Assembly (NCBI RefSeq): GCF_040807025.1
Contig: NC_090951.1
Location: 3,844,001-3,908,000, forward strand
Origin: Struthio camelus
Lineage: Eukaryota; Chordata; Aves; Struthioniformes; Struthionidae
Direction: 5' to 3'
Length of the DNA: 64,000 nt
Below are positions 13,041 through 25,260 of the stretch, piece by piece. Position 1 is the first letter of the stretch. Each line of letters begins with the position of its first letter. The notes beneath the pieces are model-generated. The model was given only the letters and a program-made list of their open reading frames with translations, did no database searches and was not told the origin of the DNA. The translations under genes and the position numbers were made by a program.

Positions 13041-16000
13041 AATTCTCCGGACCAAGATGCTGCTGTCCAGCCATACTCAACCACAGACTCCGCCAAGGTC
13101 TGGAGTGTGTGTGGCCACACAAATAATACGATGCTGTAAGGCACAACAGCACTCATCAGAGAGCCATGATCGTTCATGGGAGCACAGCTAGGTGGTGCTG
13201 ATAATTTAAAGGAATGTCCTAAATAATGTTGAAGAGCTTTGCCTTTTCAGTCTCGAGCGCTTGGAGAGATTCTGGGTTTCCAGTAAAACACTCTGCTGCC
13301 TGATCCTTGTGGTAGATCTTGTGCCAAATAATCTTGACCCTCTAACAGGAGACTGAAGTATGAGTAAGGGCAACGGTTACTCTGTACCGGAGGAGGAGGA
13401 TCTGGCCTGGGCCAACACTTCCAAAGCTATCAGGGTCTTTCATGGTTATCTTGTCCTCCGTTGTTTTAACCTTTGCCTCAGTGTCTGTGTAGCTTTGCAG
13501 TTTGAAAGCACGTGGAGCTGAGACTTGTGTCATTGTGCAGTTATTACACTAGTCTGATTTTCACTGGCAGATCTATTAACCTGTGTTAATGGAAATGAGT
13601 CCAGCGATGCAGATACCAGTAGAAACAAGTGGCCTTAGATTTTTCTGGACAACCTCCAAAATGTTGTGGTAGGATTATGTTTCTGTTTTATTTCCAGGTT
13701 TTATAGTACTGTAGATAATATAAAGTTAAATAAACTAGTCTCGCTCCTTTGGTCTGCTCTTATTTATATCTACTATTTCCATGAAAATCAAGAAAAAACA
13801 TACACATAGGGTCAAAGCTCTGTTCCATATTGAAGTTGCCCAAAGCTAATTGAATTGCAGGGAATATCTATCTAAGAATGTTGCAAAAGTAACTTCTGGG
13901 TAGGGTATCCTGTACACTTCTTGAGACAAATTTTCAGTGGGTATAAAAATAATACACGCACGTTAGGGAAATATTTGCTCTTTCTTATTTTCTGTTCTTT
14001 TTTTCCCAAAGTTCATATATATATGTAAGGAATGCAGCTTGAAGTAACTTTACCAAGTTCTTCTCTGGTGAAAATTAAAAAAAAAATTAAGGGCATGTGC
14101 CAATTTGTTGGAATCAATTACCTTTTGATATTAAATTCAAAGAAAGAAAATCTTCTTGGTGAAATTAATTAGTGTCATTTTTTTAGATCTGCATATTAGA
14201 TGTGTAGCCAGCTACATTGCAGTGGGATCCTTTCTGGCACAGCAGCGATAGCAAGCTATTAATAAAACGATTAATACAATACTCAGCAAATGCTGTAATA
14301 CGGGAACACCAGAACATAAAATGTGAAAATACAGTCATATTACTGTAAAAAAAAACTTGCAAGTTATGTACAAATCCATACACACATATGGTTTCATAAT
14401 ATATTCTAGATTGCAAAGAACAAATGGAATTTAGGAATGATTTGGTTTACAGTTCCCTTAAGTAACATTATCTTGTTAAAGACATTAACCTCAGGCCTTT
14501 ACTGTTATATATTTGCTTTTATTGTTTTCATCCTGGGGAGCAACCTGTAGGAGAGACACTCAACAGGAAAAGAAGGTTCAAAGGGCATCAAAACATTGAT
14601 TTTCAAGATGGCTGAACAGCTGTCTTGGGAGCACTGTGCAATTATGAAAAACAGACATCTCTGTTTAACCTTCCTTATTATTAAAAATCTTCACATTCCA
14701 TCTAAGCACTAATTACTGGGTTAAGATTTAATTTGGCCTCACAGGTTTTGCAAAATGGGCTTCGATCCCCCTGCCAGGCAGCGTTTAACTGGTTGAAATA
14801 TATTCTCCTGTGCGCTACATTAAAACGCTCACTGGCAGGAAGACTGAAAATGAGTCAAATATAGTCTTCCAAAAGGTTTTCCTTCAGCACAACTATACCG
14901 ATCTACATAGGCTTTGTTATTTCTATTTGCCCTTGGGGCTTTTGTACTATGTTTGTTTGCTATGGGTTTATGGGTTAAGTATGCACAAATCTCGGAATAA
15001 ACTTTAGGAATAACATTTCCATTTAAGCTACTTGACAAGTCCGTTTTAAAACCCCTTTGCGTATACTTCCCAGATTTACTCCTATTCCTTAAAACAGGTG
15101 TTTTTCTTGTCTTCCCTTTTCCTTGCTGAAGGCCAAGGAAGCTTTTTAAATACCTCTGGCAAACCATGCGTCAGATAATGCACTGTCTAGGGGCAAACTG
15201 TATAGCATGAGGACTTGAGTCTTTTCCAGAGCATTTGCCTCAGCTTCTCACTCCTCCTTTACAAGAAGTGAGGCTGGGATAATGCTGTAGGCTCCCTGTC
15301 CCGTGGTCACCTCATAAGCTGGGCTGTGAAAACGCTCCATGGTCTGAGCAGAGAGGCCCTGAGATGCCTCCAGGCTGGCTCCACGAGCCTACGTGCTGGC
15401 ATAGCAATACCTGCTGCCTCCACTGTTGCTTTCCCCAAATGCATTTTCTGAAGCACAGTGCCAGGTGAACCTGGTTGCTGAGCCGCCGTGGGAGGCTGCT
15501 GGTGTCTTGCTGGTGCAAGCTGAGGACGGAAGGAGCATGGAAACGTGCTCAGCAGTGGCACAAAAGCTGCTGCAACCTTCCTCGCTGAGACAAAGCGATC
15601 CTTTGGAAAGGTCTTTCCCTTGATGAGCAGGAGGTAATCTACTGATCCTTCTTCTCGGATAGAGAGGTTTTGACTCTAGCAGAAGATGGTGGTAGTGCAA
15701 CTCATTCGTTATTTCTTACTTGTGACACCAAAGTACAGGCAAGATCATGGAATATTCCAGGGAAAACCCAGCTGCCTCGAGGGAAAGGAAAAAAAAAGCA
15801 TGTTCTTTGAGTTCCAGTGCAACATAATTTCTTTCCCAAACAAAATAGTTTCCTCTAGAAACTACTTGGTATGCAGATGCCCCAGATGCAATGACTTCCA
15901 AGCTCTTGCCTTGAGGTTTCCCATCTGGGGCAACTCTCTTCATGTTGTCACAGCTTCAAAGGTCACTTTAAGCATGTGATTCTTATTTTCCATCTGCAGT

Positions 16001-19000
16001 TGTCCTGTCTTAGCTAAGGCAAAGACACAGTTAAGGGACGTCCCTTCAGAAGGTCACAGTACATAGTTCAAAGCAACAAATAGGCTCTTCAAATTTCTTC
16101 CAACTCTCGTTTCAGGCTGCTTGCAAACTCAAGCAACAAACTCTTTAACCAGTTAGAGTTGAAAAGTTACTCTTTTCCTATGATCAGAAAAGCTAGAGAA
16201 TGATTAAAAAAAAAAAAAGTATATCTGAAACTGTGGGTTCTGGAATAGAAAACAACAACTGAGAAAATGTGCTGACAAATTGTGTTGCTGTTACTGCCTC
16301 CTCTGGAGCAAGTGTTCAGGGCTCTGTCTTCTCTGCTGTTCCCCAAGGATGTAATGAGGATGCAGGTCCATAGGTCTCAGTTCATGGAGTTTCCCGGAGG
16401 CCAGCAGCTGTCCAAGGACTTTTTATTTTGTCTTTTCAATAGCCTAAGACTTGGGAGTCTAGAATTTTTTGTTCCTTAATATTATAGCAATTTGCAGCAG
16501 AGAGAAAATGTGACAACTGGTTAAGGAAAAATTAATATTTATTCTGCATTGATCATGAACAAAGGCATGTTTCCTAAGGCACAAATGAATAACTTCATAG
16601 TCAGTTGCCAGCTGCGTCTTTGAAAGATTTATTTGCAGTGTTTAAGAAGACACTGCCTTTTAAAAACATTGAATTGCAATTCTGTCAGCGAATGATATTA
16701 TTTCCTTCTGAAAAAAAAAAAAAAAGCTTACACAACTAGCTGGAATATGAAGATCTAGGAATGTGTGTTTTTAATGTGGGAAAGTTAAGACATCAAAATC
16801 CTTTCTTTCCCTAGTTATCCAGTTTGACCCAATGATTTTCTCCAGTGTGTTACAAATGCAAATGTAGGATCATGTTCTTTGATACTGACTGGTGGGAAAT
16901 TGGTCATTTAAATTCCAGGAAACGTCTGATTTTTCAACTACAACTGATTTCTAATTAGAGAAGAATCCAGCTGTCAGCCAGCAGAGGAGTTATGAAATGT
17001 TAAAAATCACTGGGGGCGATGGAGAGCAATTAATGTTCTCAGTCGTAGCGTTGCTGTGCTCTCCGAGCGCCGGGCTGCTTACCTTGCAAACACTTCTCTG
17101 CAGGATCGTAGACTGTTGGCCTGAGCAATCCTATGGGAGTTGCACATGACAAGAGAACAGTTTATTGCTTTAAAATCTTCTGGGGTCAGCAAAAAGTCAT
17201 GAAGGCCCGGAGTTTCTCCCCATTGAAGTCAAAAACCAAAGCTATCAAGCCAAATCAGTCAGGTGGTGTGTCTCAGCACAGCTCCATTGGCTTCAGTGGA
17301 TTCAGCGAAATATGCAGCCACCGAGGACCTGACATACTGGCCTCAGTGGAAGTGAGATTTTTGGAAAGCAGTTCAGGGTTCTTGTCAGCTTAGACAAATC
17401 TACGCGTTGTTGTCTAAAGAGGCAGGAGCCAGAGCCAAGTTGGGCTGCTCCTATACTGGGAGGAGGAATCGGAGGGGGAAGACAAAGAGAGAGCGTCAGA
17501 GCCAGGTGACAGTGGCTACTGTTATGGTTTTGTTCCCCAGAGACCTAGCATGGACAAAATAGCTGTGGCCACTCATTTACAGCCAGCCCAGACTTATGAT
17601 TCTGCAAAGCCTTTTGTAGGACTGACCGTCTCAAGCTCTTAATGCTAGAATTTGGGATACAGTGGCTGGTTCCTCCATTAGCCCATGGAAGCAGGGAAAG
17701 ATACCTAACTCCATGAAGCTCCATCCAAAGGCAGCTAACCTGCCCAGCACTCATTTATAAGAAGCAGTTTGGGGAGATGTGTGATTGTCATTATTTTATG
17801 TTCTTAGTCTATATCTTCAGTTTGGATTTCTATACCAGCCAAGGAATAAATCAAACTGAAAGTACTGATACATTTTGAACTGCTACTAATTTAATGCCTT
17901 CTTTGCATTAGCCCAATTTTGTGTTGTACGTAATGCTTTGGCACAATTGTACTGTGCCCAAAAGAGCTAAAAGCCAGTCTTGTGAGATACAAGACACATG
18001 CATCTCCCATCAGCTTGAAAGGGTGCTGGCAAGAAAAGAGAGTTGCTTGGAAGAAGTTTCAAAGTTATCTGAAAAGTCAAAAAATCAAGAATGTGTTATA
18101 ATTGGAAACAATCAGCAGAGATAATTCTGGACTCTGGAAGGTGGAAAGGAAGCAGCCAAAGATGATCTTGAGGAGGTGCATATGTGTAAATGGAGAAAGC
18201 ACTAAGTGTTAGAAAGCTCTTGACTGGGACAATGATGGCTCCTTGGACAGGCTGGGAAAGGGAGAGATAGTCATGTGAGTTCTGCTCTATTGTTCCTGTT
18301 ACCCAAGTGGGACATTAGTTATAGGAAAGCTCAAGCCAGCAACCTGGATCTGAGCACCCCTGTCCAGATCCAAGTTTCATGCACTTGATTCTGTTCTTGT
18401 TTATACAGGAATGGCTTGGCTAGTGTCTGTGGTTTTTGCAGTGTTGCAAAATCAGTGGGAGTGGGATCACAGTTTGGTCCAACCTGATCTAAAGCAAATG
18501 AATTCTACAATATGGCATTAGAAACTCAAAGCTGGGCTTGCAGTCGTGTTCACACCTCCCAGGACTCCTTCTGGCAAGTGGGATTTCTGAGATGTTGGGC
18601 TGTAGGCCTCCCAGTCGTGCTCCTGCCCCTTGAGAATCTCTCGCGGGTTTGAACCTACAAAGCTTGTGCTAGATTCAACTTGTGTCATTGCTCTGATCAG
18701 TTCATGCAAGTGAAATCCCCAAGACTGAACGAGATGACTTGTCCACTGCTGTGCATGAAACAGCACAAAGACCTCAGAGTAGAGCTGTTTAGATTTGACC
18801 CTTCTAGGAAGTGAGGTGTGAGCTGAGAACTTGGGATCTGAACCTGGGCTCAGATCTACTGATACCAGGCCTATCTCTATTTTGGGATGAGATAAATATT
18901 TGAGAGTGCTCAGCTGTGTGCTTTTGTAATGAATACGTATAGTCTTGGATAAGACGATGAGTCACTACTACGAGATGGTGCCTAGCTGTTACTGGAACAC

Positions 19001-20263
19001 TATAAAGTAGCTATATTAAGACTATGCTTAGGAACAAACTGAATAAGTATTTAAAGATGAAATACTGGATTTCATGTTAAAGACAAAATGTTAAGTCTAA
19101 CTTACTGGCTCCTTCCCAGCATGTACATGAACAGTTTCACAGGGAAAGGAGCGATGAACCAAAGTAGCAGGGGAAAAAAAAAAGGAAACGGGCATAAAGC
19201 GTGTCCTTGGTGCAGTACTAGGAAACCAAGTTACGTTTCTTATTTGCTCACCAGATACTGCTGTCTTCGTAGATAAGAGATACAGGTACAAATTAAAAAG
19301 AGAAATTTTTGACCAAGGCTTGATGCTGCAGGGTAGCTAGTGTCATGGTGAAACAGTGCGCTTCAGTGTCTCCCCTTGGTTACAGAGAGGACGTTTCGCA
19401 GAGGAAACGTACGTGAACCTAGCATGCCGTTTCTGACCTTTAATACCTCTAAATTTTGGACTGAAATAGATCAGGAGTATTTATTAATTAGATAACAGCC
19501 ATATAGGTACAAAGTACATAGTAAAAGCTTGGGCACTTTTTCTGTTAGATGGGTCTAGAGGTTATTTCGGGCAGATGGTGAACTGGGTACCAAGTGACTG
19601 CAAATATTTGCAGGCCTGAGGTACAACCTGACTTGAAATCACGCTGCTTATTAACCACCTGTATCAACCTATCTATTAGGCTAGGACCAAGAACAACGCC
19701 TTCTCTCCTTTTGTACTGCACGAGCACCAAGTCGTACCTCCAAACAGAGCCAAAGGTTGATCCGGTTTATTGTGTTGTTCAGTTTGTGTGTGCCGCATCG
19801 CGTTTGAGGCAATATTTGCTCTTTTCAGAGTTCAAATGCCTCTGAAAAAATCAGGCAATGAAGTGAAAACTTAAAAATAAAATAGCCCACTCCCTCTTCC
19901 AGCACGGCAGTCCTCCGCCCAGCCTGCTGGATTTCCGAACTTGGAACAAGGTTGAAAGCAGGGAAATGACATTACACACAGCCTGTCAGAGCACACTTAC
20001 AGAGCGCAGGCTGGAGCGAGGCAGCCTCTCTAATTACAGGTGGAAAAATGCTTTTTTTGCAAACCTTTTAGAAGAATTACCACCGTGCACACACAGCAGA
20101 AGACAACTTTTTTTCTCTGTGTTATCAGCTGCATTTCCGGTACGCTTGGTCCTGCAATGTCAGTTTGTCAACTGGGATCGGATGTCAGATAAACAGGTAG
20201 TTTGTACTTTGCTGAAGTCTCCTTCAGCCTCATTAAAGGAGGCCTGCTGAAATATGAGATATA
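13041..20263. other. Non-coding DNA, one candidate conserved block
   Basis: No coding exon is recognised. The stretch 14700-15060 looks constrained and contains TATGTTTGTTTGC, a forkhead-like word. Around 17215-17310 the words CCATTGAAGTC and CCATTGGCTTCAGTGG suggest an old palindromic repeat. Poly-A runs occur at 16205-16218 and 16709-16725. The rest shows no identifiable element. Confidence 0.4.
19895..20250. promoter_or_regulatory. Candidate conserved non-coding element with FOX site
   Basis: A mixed-composition block without repeats carries AGATAAACAGG at 20187-20197, an exact forkhead core (ATAAACA, 20189-20195). It also has CTAATTACAG near 20032 and several retained CpGs. The appearance is enhancer-like, but conservation could not be tested. 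Confidence 0.3.
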
Positions 20264-20360
20264 AAAATACAGGACCAGATTCCTGAATAGGTGTAAGCTG
20301 GCAGGCATCCATGACTTCAGTGGAGCTGTACTGATTTATGCAAGCTGAGAAATCTGCCTT
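20264..20360. repeat. Degraded palindromic dispersed repeat
   Basis: GACCAGATTCCTGAATAGG, GACTTCAGTGGAGCTG and CTGATTTATGCAAGCTGAG form an imperfect inverted arrangement. It resembles a common ancient amniote element whose halves read 'cagctggtgtaaatcag' and its complement around 'gacttcagtgg'. I do not recall its formal name. Borders are approximate. Confidence 0.4.
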
Positions 20361-20894
20361 ATGGTGTGCTGGAACAGATAATATTCCTCTGCCTCGCTCT
20401 TGGTGGGGAGAAAAAAGGGAAAAAATTACAATGAGGATGAAATTTTCATAATTTTTGAGTGGTAGCTTTGAAAATTCCTATTGTCACAGCTCATTGGGAA
20501 TATCACTGCTCAGGGGAAAGGGGAATTGCTTCTGGAGAATTACCTGCCTTCTTCTCGTTCAGTTTTGGAAAAGCCTGTGCTCGTTTGTTTCATTCCAATC
20601 AAACTGTGTAATAAAGAGAGTCATCACACATACCTACTGCTGAGGTCTTCTGGACTTCACGGGTCAGATGCCAAACTCTAATAAAATACCCAGCTGCGGA
20701 CTCCCCGGGATAAGGGCCTGATCCAGAGGAAGAGGTCTGGTAGAGCTGCTCCTCCAGGGCCTCCGACGCCGCCAGCTGCTGCCTGCCAGAGCTGCCTCTT
20801 GGGCCTGTAACCCCCAGCCAGGCTCAGGCTGTTCCAGGCTTTCTCTTGAGGGGAAAGCAGGAGCCTCATATTGCATTAAGCAAATGCATAATTA

Positions 20895-21185
20895 ATCTAT
20901 GGAACTCACCACCACAAGACACCACTGAAGCCAAAGAAGTTAAAATTTTCAAACCCAGACTGTAGGATTATGTGAACATATTTGCATTCAATTTGATTAG
21001 TTTGGGAAAAAATCAAAGCCACAGAAGTTTGGAAGAAATAAAAGCCTACATGTTTTGGTGCAAAACTGAAACCTGAGCTAAAGGGTGTATGGAAGACATG
21101 GAGACTTATGACAGGTTATTCCATAACTTCCTGATTTGGAGTTTCTTCTTACAAGTGAGATACTGGAGTACAGGCAAAACTGCTC
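20895..21185 (+). repeat. Old CR1/L3-type LINE 3' region
   Basis: CTATGGAACTCACCACCACA, then GACACCACTGAAGCC, and 210 bases later ACAGGTTATTCCATAACTTC and TTTCTTCTTACA follow the order of an old CR1-like LINE 3' segment that is common in reptiles ('ggaactcattgccacaagatgtc...ggttattccataactgcc...gggtttcttgca'). The copy is in sense orientation, diverged and 5'-truncated. The open frame that starts inside it is not a gene. Confidence 0.65.
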
Positions 21186-22850
21186 CAATCCAGTTGAGAA
21201 ATTATCTAGGAACGTGCAGACCTGAACTCCCTCATTTCAAGTGGCAGAAAGCAGCCCCTTGTTCCTTTGCTGACCTCCCAAGCAAAAACCATGCGCATTT
21301 GCTAATGCTTTTGCTTATCATAGCCTTCCCTGATCAGCAAATCTGTGCCATGCACTTCAACTTGAACTTGACCACTAGTCAACAAGAGGTCTTGATAGAT
21401 AGATATATAGTTTTTTCATATCTTTTAAAGCCAGTTCCCTCCAACAGGTGTTTGCTGTGTCTGAGGTTACTTTGTTTATATAACCCTTGTTCCATTTGGA
21501 AGGATGAAAAATATCACTCCTTTTTATTGTAAACAGACTTAGTTTCTCCTAAACACTAAAAGGAAAGGTTGCAGGATTAGTCATATGCTTTCCCCTCGCC
21601 ACCTTACTTTGCTCCCCCTGTAAAAAACGCATAGGAGCCAGCAAATCTGGTCTCTGGCATGGCCATCGAGGCAAGTGGCGCATCTGCGCAGCCGTTCGGA
21701 ACGGGGTGAAGCCTCCCCGGGCTCCACGCCGGGTGCAACACGGCCCTTGGGACAAGGGGTGGCTACGTGGGGGGTCGTTGCGTGCTGCATGAGTGCTGGC
21801 TATCAGTTTTCAAATATGAGCTTGGAAGAGCATCCAGGTTTTATCTTCAGTTCCCTGCCAACAATTTCCATTTTGATTTCTTTTTTTTTTTTTTCTTTTT
21901 GACAAGCGGCCATGACTGAAAGCTCGATCATGGAAAGACGATCTTTTATAATGACAGAAGCAGAGCCAGGGATCTGTGTTGGAGGGCCGAGATACCGCAC
22001 TGCTTAGAAAGCAGAGCAGGAACGGGCCCGAGCTTGGTACATGTGCAAGGTGCATTTGGAGGAGAGGTGGGAGTAGAAAGGCAGACCAGCACTGCGTGGC
22101 TTTGGCCATGGTCCAAATGACCCTGGTGTAGACAGTGATCCTGGCACCTTTCTGCAAGCAGTTGCATGGGTTTTACAGTCATACCGGGGCGCCCCAGCCC
22201 CGGGGCTCAGGTTTCAACCTGGCTCTATGGAAGGGCTGGTGAAGTGTATAAATGAGCTCGGTGCAAAGCCTGCGCTTTGGTCCCAGAGAAAGGGGCACGA
22301 GCCTCTGACAGGGCCTCCTAACATAAGGCATGTGTGCGTGAGCTGTGCTATGAATCATCGGGGCCTGGAACGGAGCTTTATTTAGGATGCAGAGTCAGAG
22401 AAAATTCCATCCTTGCCCTGGGAGTAGGAGAAAGCAGGTGTTTTTTTCCATAAACTGTCCTTAGCCCTAAAGTTAACGGCCATAAATTAAGCAGGGGAGG
22501 GGAATAGCAGATGTTACTCTAGGAATCCACGTGCTGCGTCTGAAGGCAAAAGCTAAATATAGATTCCTATTCTTTTTTCTTTTTCTTTTTTTTTTTTTTA
22601 ATCAAAATCCTAAGTGGCCGTACCTTTTTCCCCTTCCGGCTGTTCAGGTCACACCACTCCAAGAAATGCACCTTTGCACCTTCCTCCCTGGACCGATTTG
22701 TGCCTCGGCGCCAGCACATCCGGACGCAAGGTCTCGTGACCAGGCGTCTCATCGGCCACGGCCTTACCTGCACGCCCTGCTCATCCATCTGCACCCTAGC
22801 ATGTGTTGCAGATCTGTTGCAGCCCTTAGGTTGAAAGAAATTCCCTCCTA
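21186..22850. other. Non-coding DNA with a small CpG-rich patch
   Basis: A CpG-dense patch of about 130 bases lies at 21655-21785 in otherwise AT-leaning sequence, with nested inverted repeats such as CCGTTCGGAACGG. T-rich runs occur at 21880-21900 and 22570-22600. No gene is recognised. Confidence 0.45.
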
Positions 22851-22899
22851 TTCTTGATTCGACCTAATTCTTCCCTTTTTCCTGAGACCTTCCCCTGTC

Positions 22900-23420
22900 C
22901 CTTCTCCTCGGCGTGTCCGGCGGAGCAGGAGGTGAGGGTGCACCGGGAGCTCCCACGACATGCGAGTGCCCCAAAACGCCCGGGCACAGCCCCGCGTGGA
23001 GGGGCCGGGTCCCCTTTCCCCACGCGCGGCCGCTCGGCACAGCCTGTCCCCGCTCGGGGAGAGCTCGCGGGCCGTTTCCGCCCCGTGCCGTCCCTTCCTG
23101 ACCTGGATGCAGGCTGCGGAGCCGACCTAGCCAGACCCGACCGTCGTCTCGCATCCCGTTGCTCCCGCTGTCCCACCGCCAGTTTACCTAGCGGCCTATG
23201 TAAACACAGGAAATGTGGTTATTTTCCAAAAATCGATGGGCGGCTGTTCTGCGAAAGGTGTTCCAGCAGACGAGGCGGGGAAGCGGGGTGAGGGAGGGAA
23301 GGAGCTGGGGGACCCGGCGCCGGTGAGTTCAGCCCGGGCGTCCCCGCCAGCAGAGGGGCCCAAAGTCCCTGGGAAGCAGGCGGGGGCTGGCGGGTGGAGA
23401 TGCTGCTGGCGGGACATGTC
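22900..23420. promoter_or_regulatory. Isolated CpG island, possible distal promoter or enhancer
   Basis: This is a CpG-dense block about 32 kb upstream of FOXF1. Within it are GTAAACA (23200-23206) followed two bases later by AGGAAATG, so a forkhead core next to an ETS-type core. A strong splice-donor-like GCCG|GTGAGT lies at 23322/23323 on the plus strand. There is no TATA box or recognisable coding exon. It could start an unannotated transcript. Confidence 0.4.
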
Positions 23421-23609
23421 TGAGTCGCACCTGGGTGGATGGAGGGTTTGGTGGGGGCAGAGTTCAGGGGACTTTGGACCTAGGTTTCTTGGGCTTCTCA
23501 CAGTGCAATTTGATTTTTCTGCTCCCAGGGTGCCCATCTTTTCTGTCCACGGAGGCGTGCACGCTGCGGGGCAGAAAGCCAGCCTTTCCCCCAGTGTAGC
23601 AACCCTCCA

Positions 23610-23700
23610 AACTGAGCCATATGGGGAAACTGAGGCACGCCTGCACAGGCATCACGGGAAAGGCAAAAGCACTCGGTTCCTGAGTGCCACCAAATCCCAG
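23610..23700 (-). repeat. MIR/CORE-SINE fragment
   Basis: CATATGGGGAAACTGAGGCAC is the reverse complement of the MIR 'ctcagtttcccc' segment. The following bases fit its continuation weakly. The fragment is short and minus-strand. Confidence 0.55.
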
Positions 23701-24049
23701 CCATCGGCAGCTGCCTTTGCGCAGCCAGCCGAGCTTTGCAGACATTGGGGTACTCAGGTGGGCCTCAGAACATCCCCTGGTTTGCTATTCTGTGTGAATC
23801 GCTTTGAATTGTCTCCTTGCAAACTGAGCCAGGGATACAGGGCGTCTGCAATCCCAGCCAGTCCCCACACACCGCTGGGAAGTGGAGGAATCCTGCTGCC
23901 CTTTTGGACCTTATTTCCAGGCGCTTTTCCTAGCAAAACTGCCTTTTTTCCCATGCACTGCAAATCCTAGCTTCTCCAAGGCAGGCAGGAGGAAAGGAAG
24001 GGAGGAAAAAAGGGAAAAAAAAAAAAAAAAACCTCTGAAAACCCTGGGG

Positions 24050-24175
24050 CTAAATTGAAGCCATTAGTAACCTCGAACTGCTGACAGCGCAATAAATTAC
24101 TAATTAACCTTCAGGGCGAGTTCAACACCTTGGGGATAAGTGTGAAAACATGGAGTAATAAGCCCTGACAAAGCT
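24050..24175. promoter_or_regulatory. Candidate conserved non-coding element
   Basis: An AT-rich block contains GACAGCGCAATAAATTACTA followed by ATTAACC and GGAGTAATAAGCCC, a cluster of homeodomain-type TAAT cores with one retained CpG. It lies between GC-rich stretches. The element call is based on appearance only. Confidence 0.3.
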
Positions 24176-24699
24176 GGGGAGAGGCAGCTCCCGCCGGGCT
24201 GGGGAGCGCAGCGCTGCCTCCGCTTTTGCGGGGATTTCGGCGTCGCATGAGCTGAGAGGACAGCAGCGAGGCCAGGGCGCAACGGCTGGGACCTTGCCCA
24301 GCCTCAGCCCGGAGACCTTAAAGCACGTAACTGGGTCTCAGCGTTTTTTTTTCCAAAACTACCTCTTTCTTGGATGTCTGTTTTAGTGCATGCTTTAACA
24401 AAAAAAAAAAAAAAAAAAGCCACCCAACTATGGGAAATGTCTTCAATTACGGAGAACAAGGGCTTGCTCGGAGGGATTTTGTTGCTCTTGTAGTTGCACC
24501 GTCCGCTCCGTGACTCAGACTGGCTCCTGGCCGCGGGTATTCTGAGCCAGACGATGGCCTTGAAGGTCCTTGGCCAACCCTGGGGAGGCTTCGCCTGGTC
24601 TGAGGTCAGCCCGGACCTGGAGGATTTCACCTGCAGCCGCGGATCAGCAGAGGCCCTCAGGGAGAAGACCCCCTTGCCTCAGCCCTGCTGGTGGGGTAA

Positions 24700-25260
24700 T
24701 CTGCCCTTGCAGAGATTTCAGCACAAAAATGTTTACAGTAATTAACGCTGTGCAATGCCGACCTGATTAGGTCAATCTGCCTCGTTAGGAGAGACAAATG
24801 TATATTGCAAAGGCTTTTTATATATATATGTATACACATACACACACACACACACACACATACACACACACACACATATATATCATTGTGTTGCAAAAAG
24901 TGAAAGATGATAGTTACCCCAACCTGAGCCCAGCCCTACAGGTTTTTTTGTGGCTGCTGTTTGGATTTTGCTCTCTGGCAAGGGGGGCGGAGGGTCGAGG
25001 GGGAATGCAATCCCGACCACCCATGAAGCACATGGAGGCTCTTGGAAATGGGAGTGTGTCGGGGACCGAAAGTCAAGATTGCGACAGGGCTGTGGTAGGG
25101 GCGAGTGAGCCACCCCAGTCTGTACAGTCCAAGCTCCTAGACTCCCCTTCTCTTTTTGACATCCCTCCTGATGCTAGAGCAAGTATTCGCAAAGTTCATT
25201 TTTGGCATCTTGCTGCTGATCAGGCAGTGGACTCTGCCAATAGTATGGCATCAAAGTCTT
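24700..25260. promoter_or_regulatory. Candidate Hedgehog/forkhead-responsive enhancer
   Basis: Two full-consensus sites lie within 300 bases: TGTTTAC (24730-24736, forkhead) and GACCACCCA (25015-25023, GLI). A mixed-composition stretch at 25165-25255 looks constrained. FOXF1 is a known Hedgehog target and mammalian distal FOXF1 enhancers bind GLI factors. Whether this block is conserved is untested, and a CA microsatellite interrupts it. Confidence 0.35.
24819..24883. repeat. (TA)n(CA)n compound microsatellite
   Basis: TATATATATG and TATACACATA precede about 10 CA units, then a TACACA-type interruption, more CA units and ATATATAT. It is a potentially variable Z-DNA-prone dinucleotide repeat. 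Confidence 0.95.

Noticed and set aside
21089-21532. 147-codon open frame
   Set aside because: It begins inside an old CR1/L3-type repeat and has no domain.
22854-23291. Frame with a CKHRKC...CERC pattern like a zinc ribbon
   Set aside because: Only the spaced cysteines resemble a zinc ribbon. The rest is translated CpG island and no family is recognised.
23346-23360. CTCF-like word CCAGCAGAGGGGC
   Set aside because: One extra G in the core breaks the consensus. Weaker than the site at 63089.
23215-23970. 251-codon open frame
   Set aside because: It spans a CpG island and a MIR fragment (23610-23700) and shows no domain.
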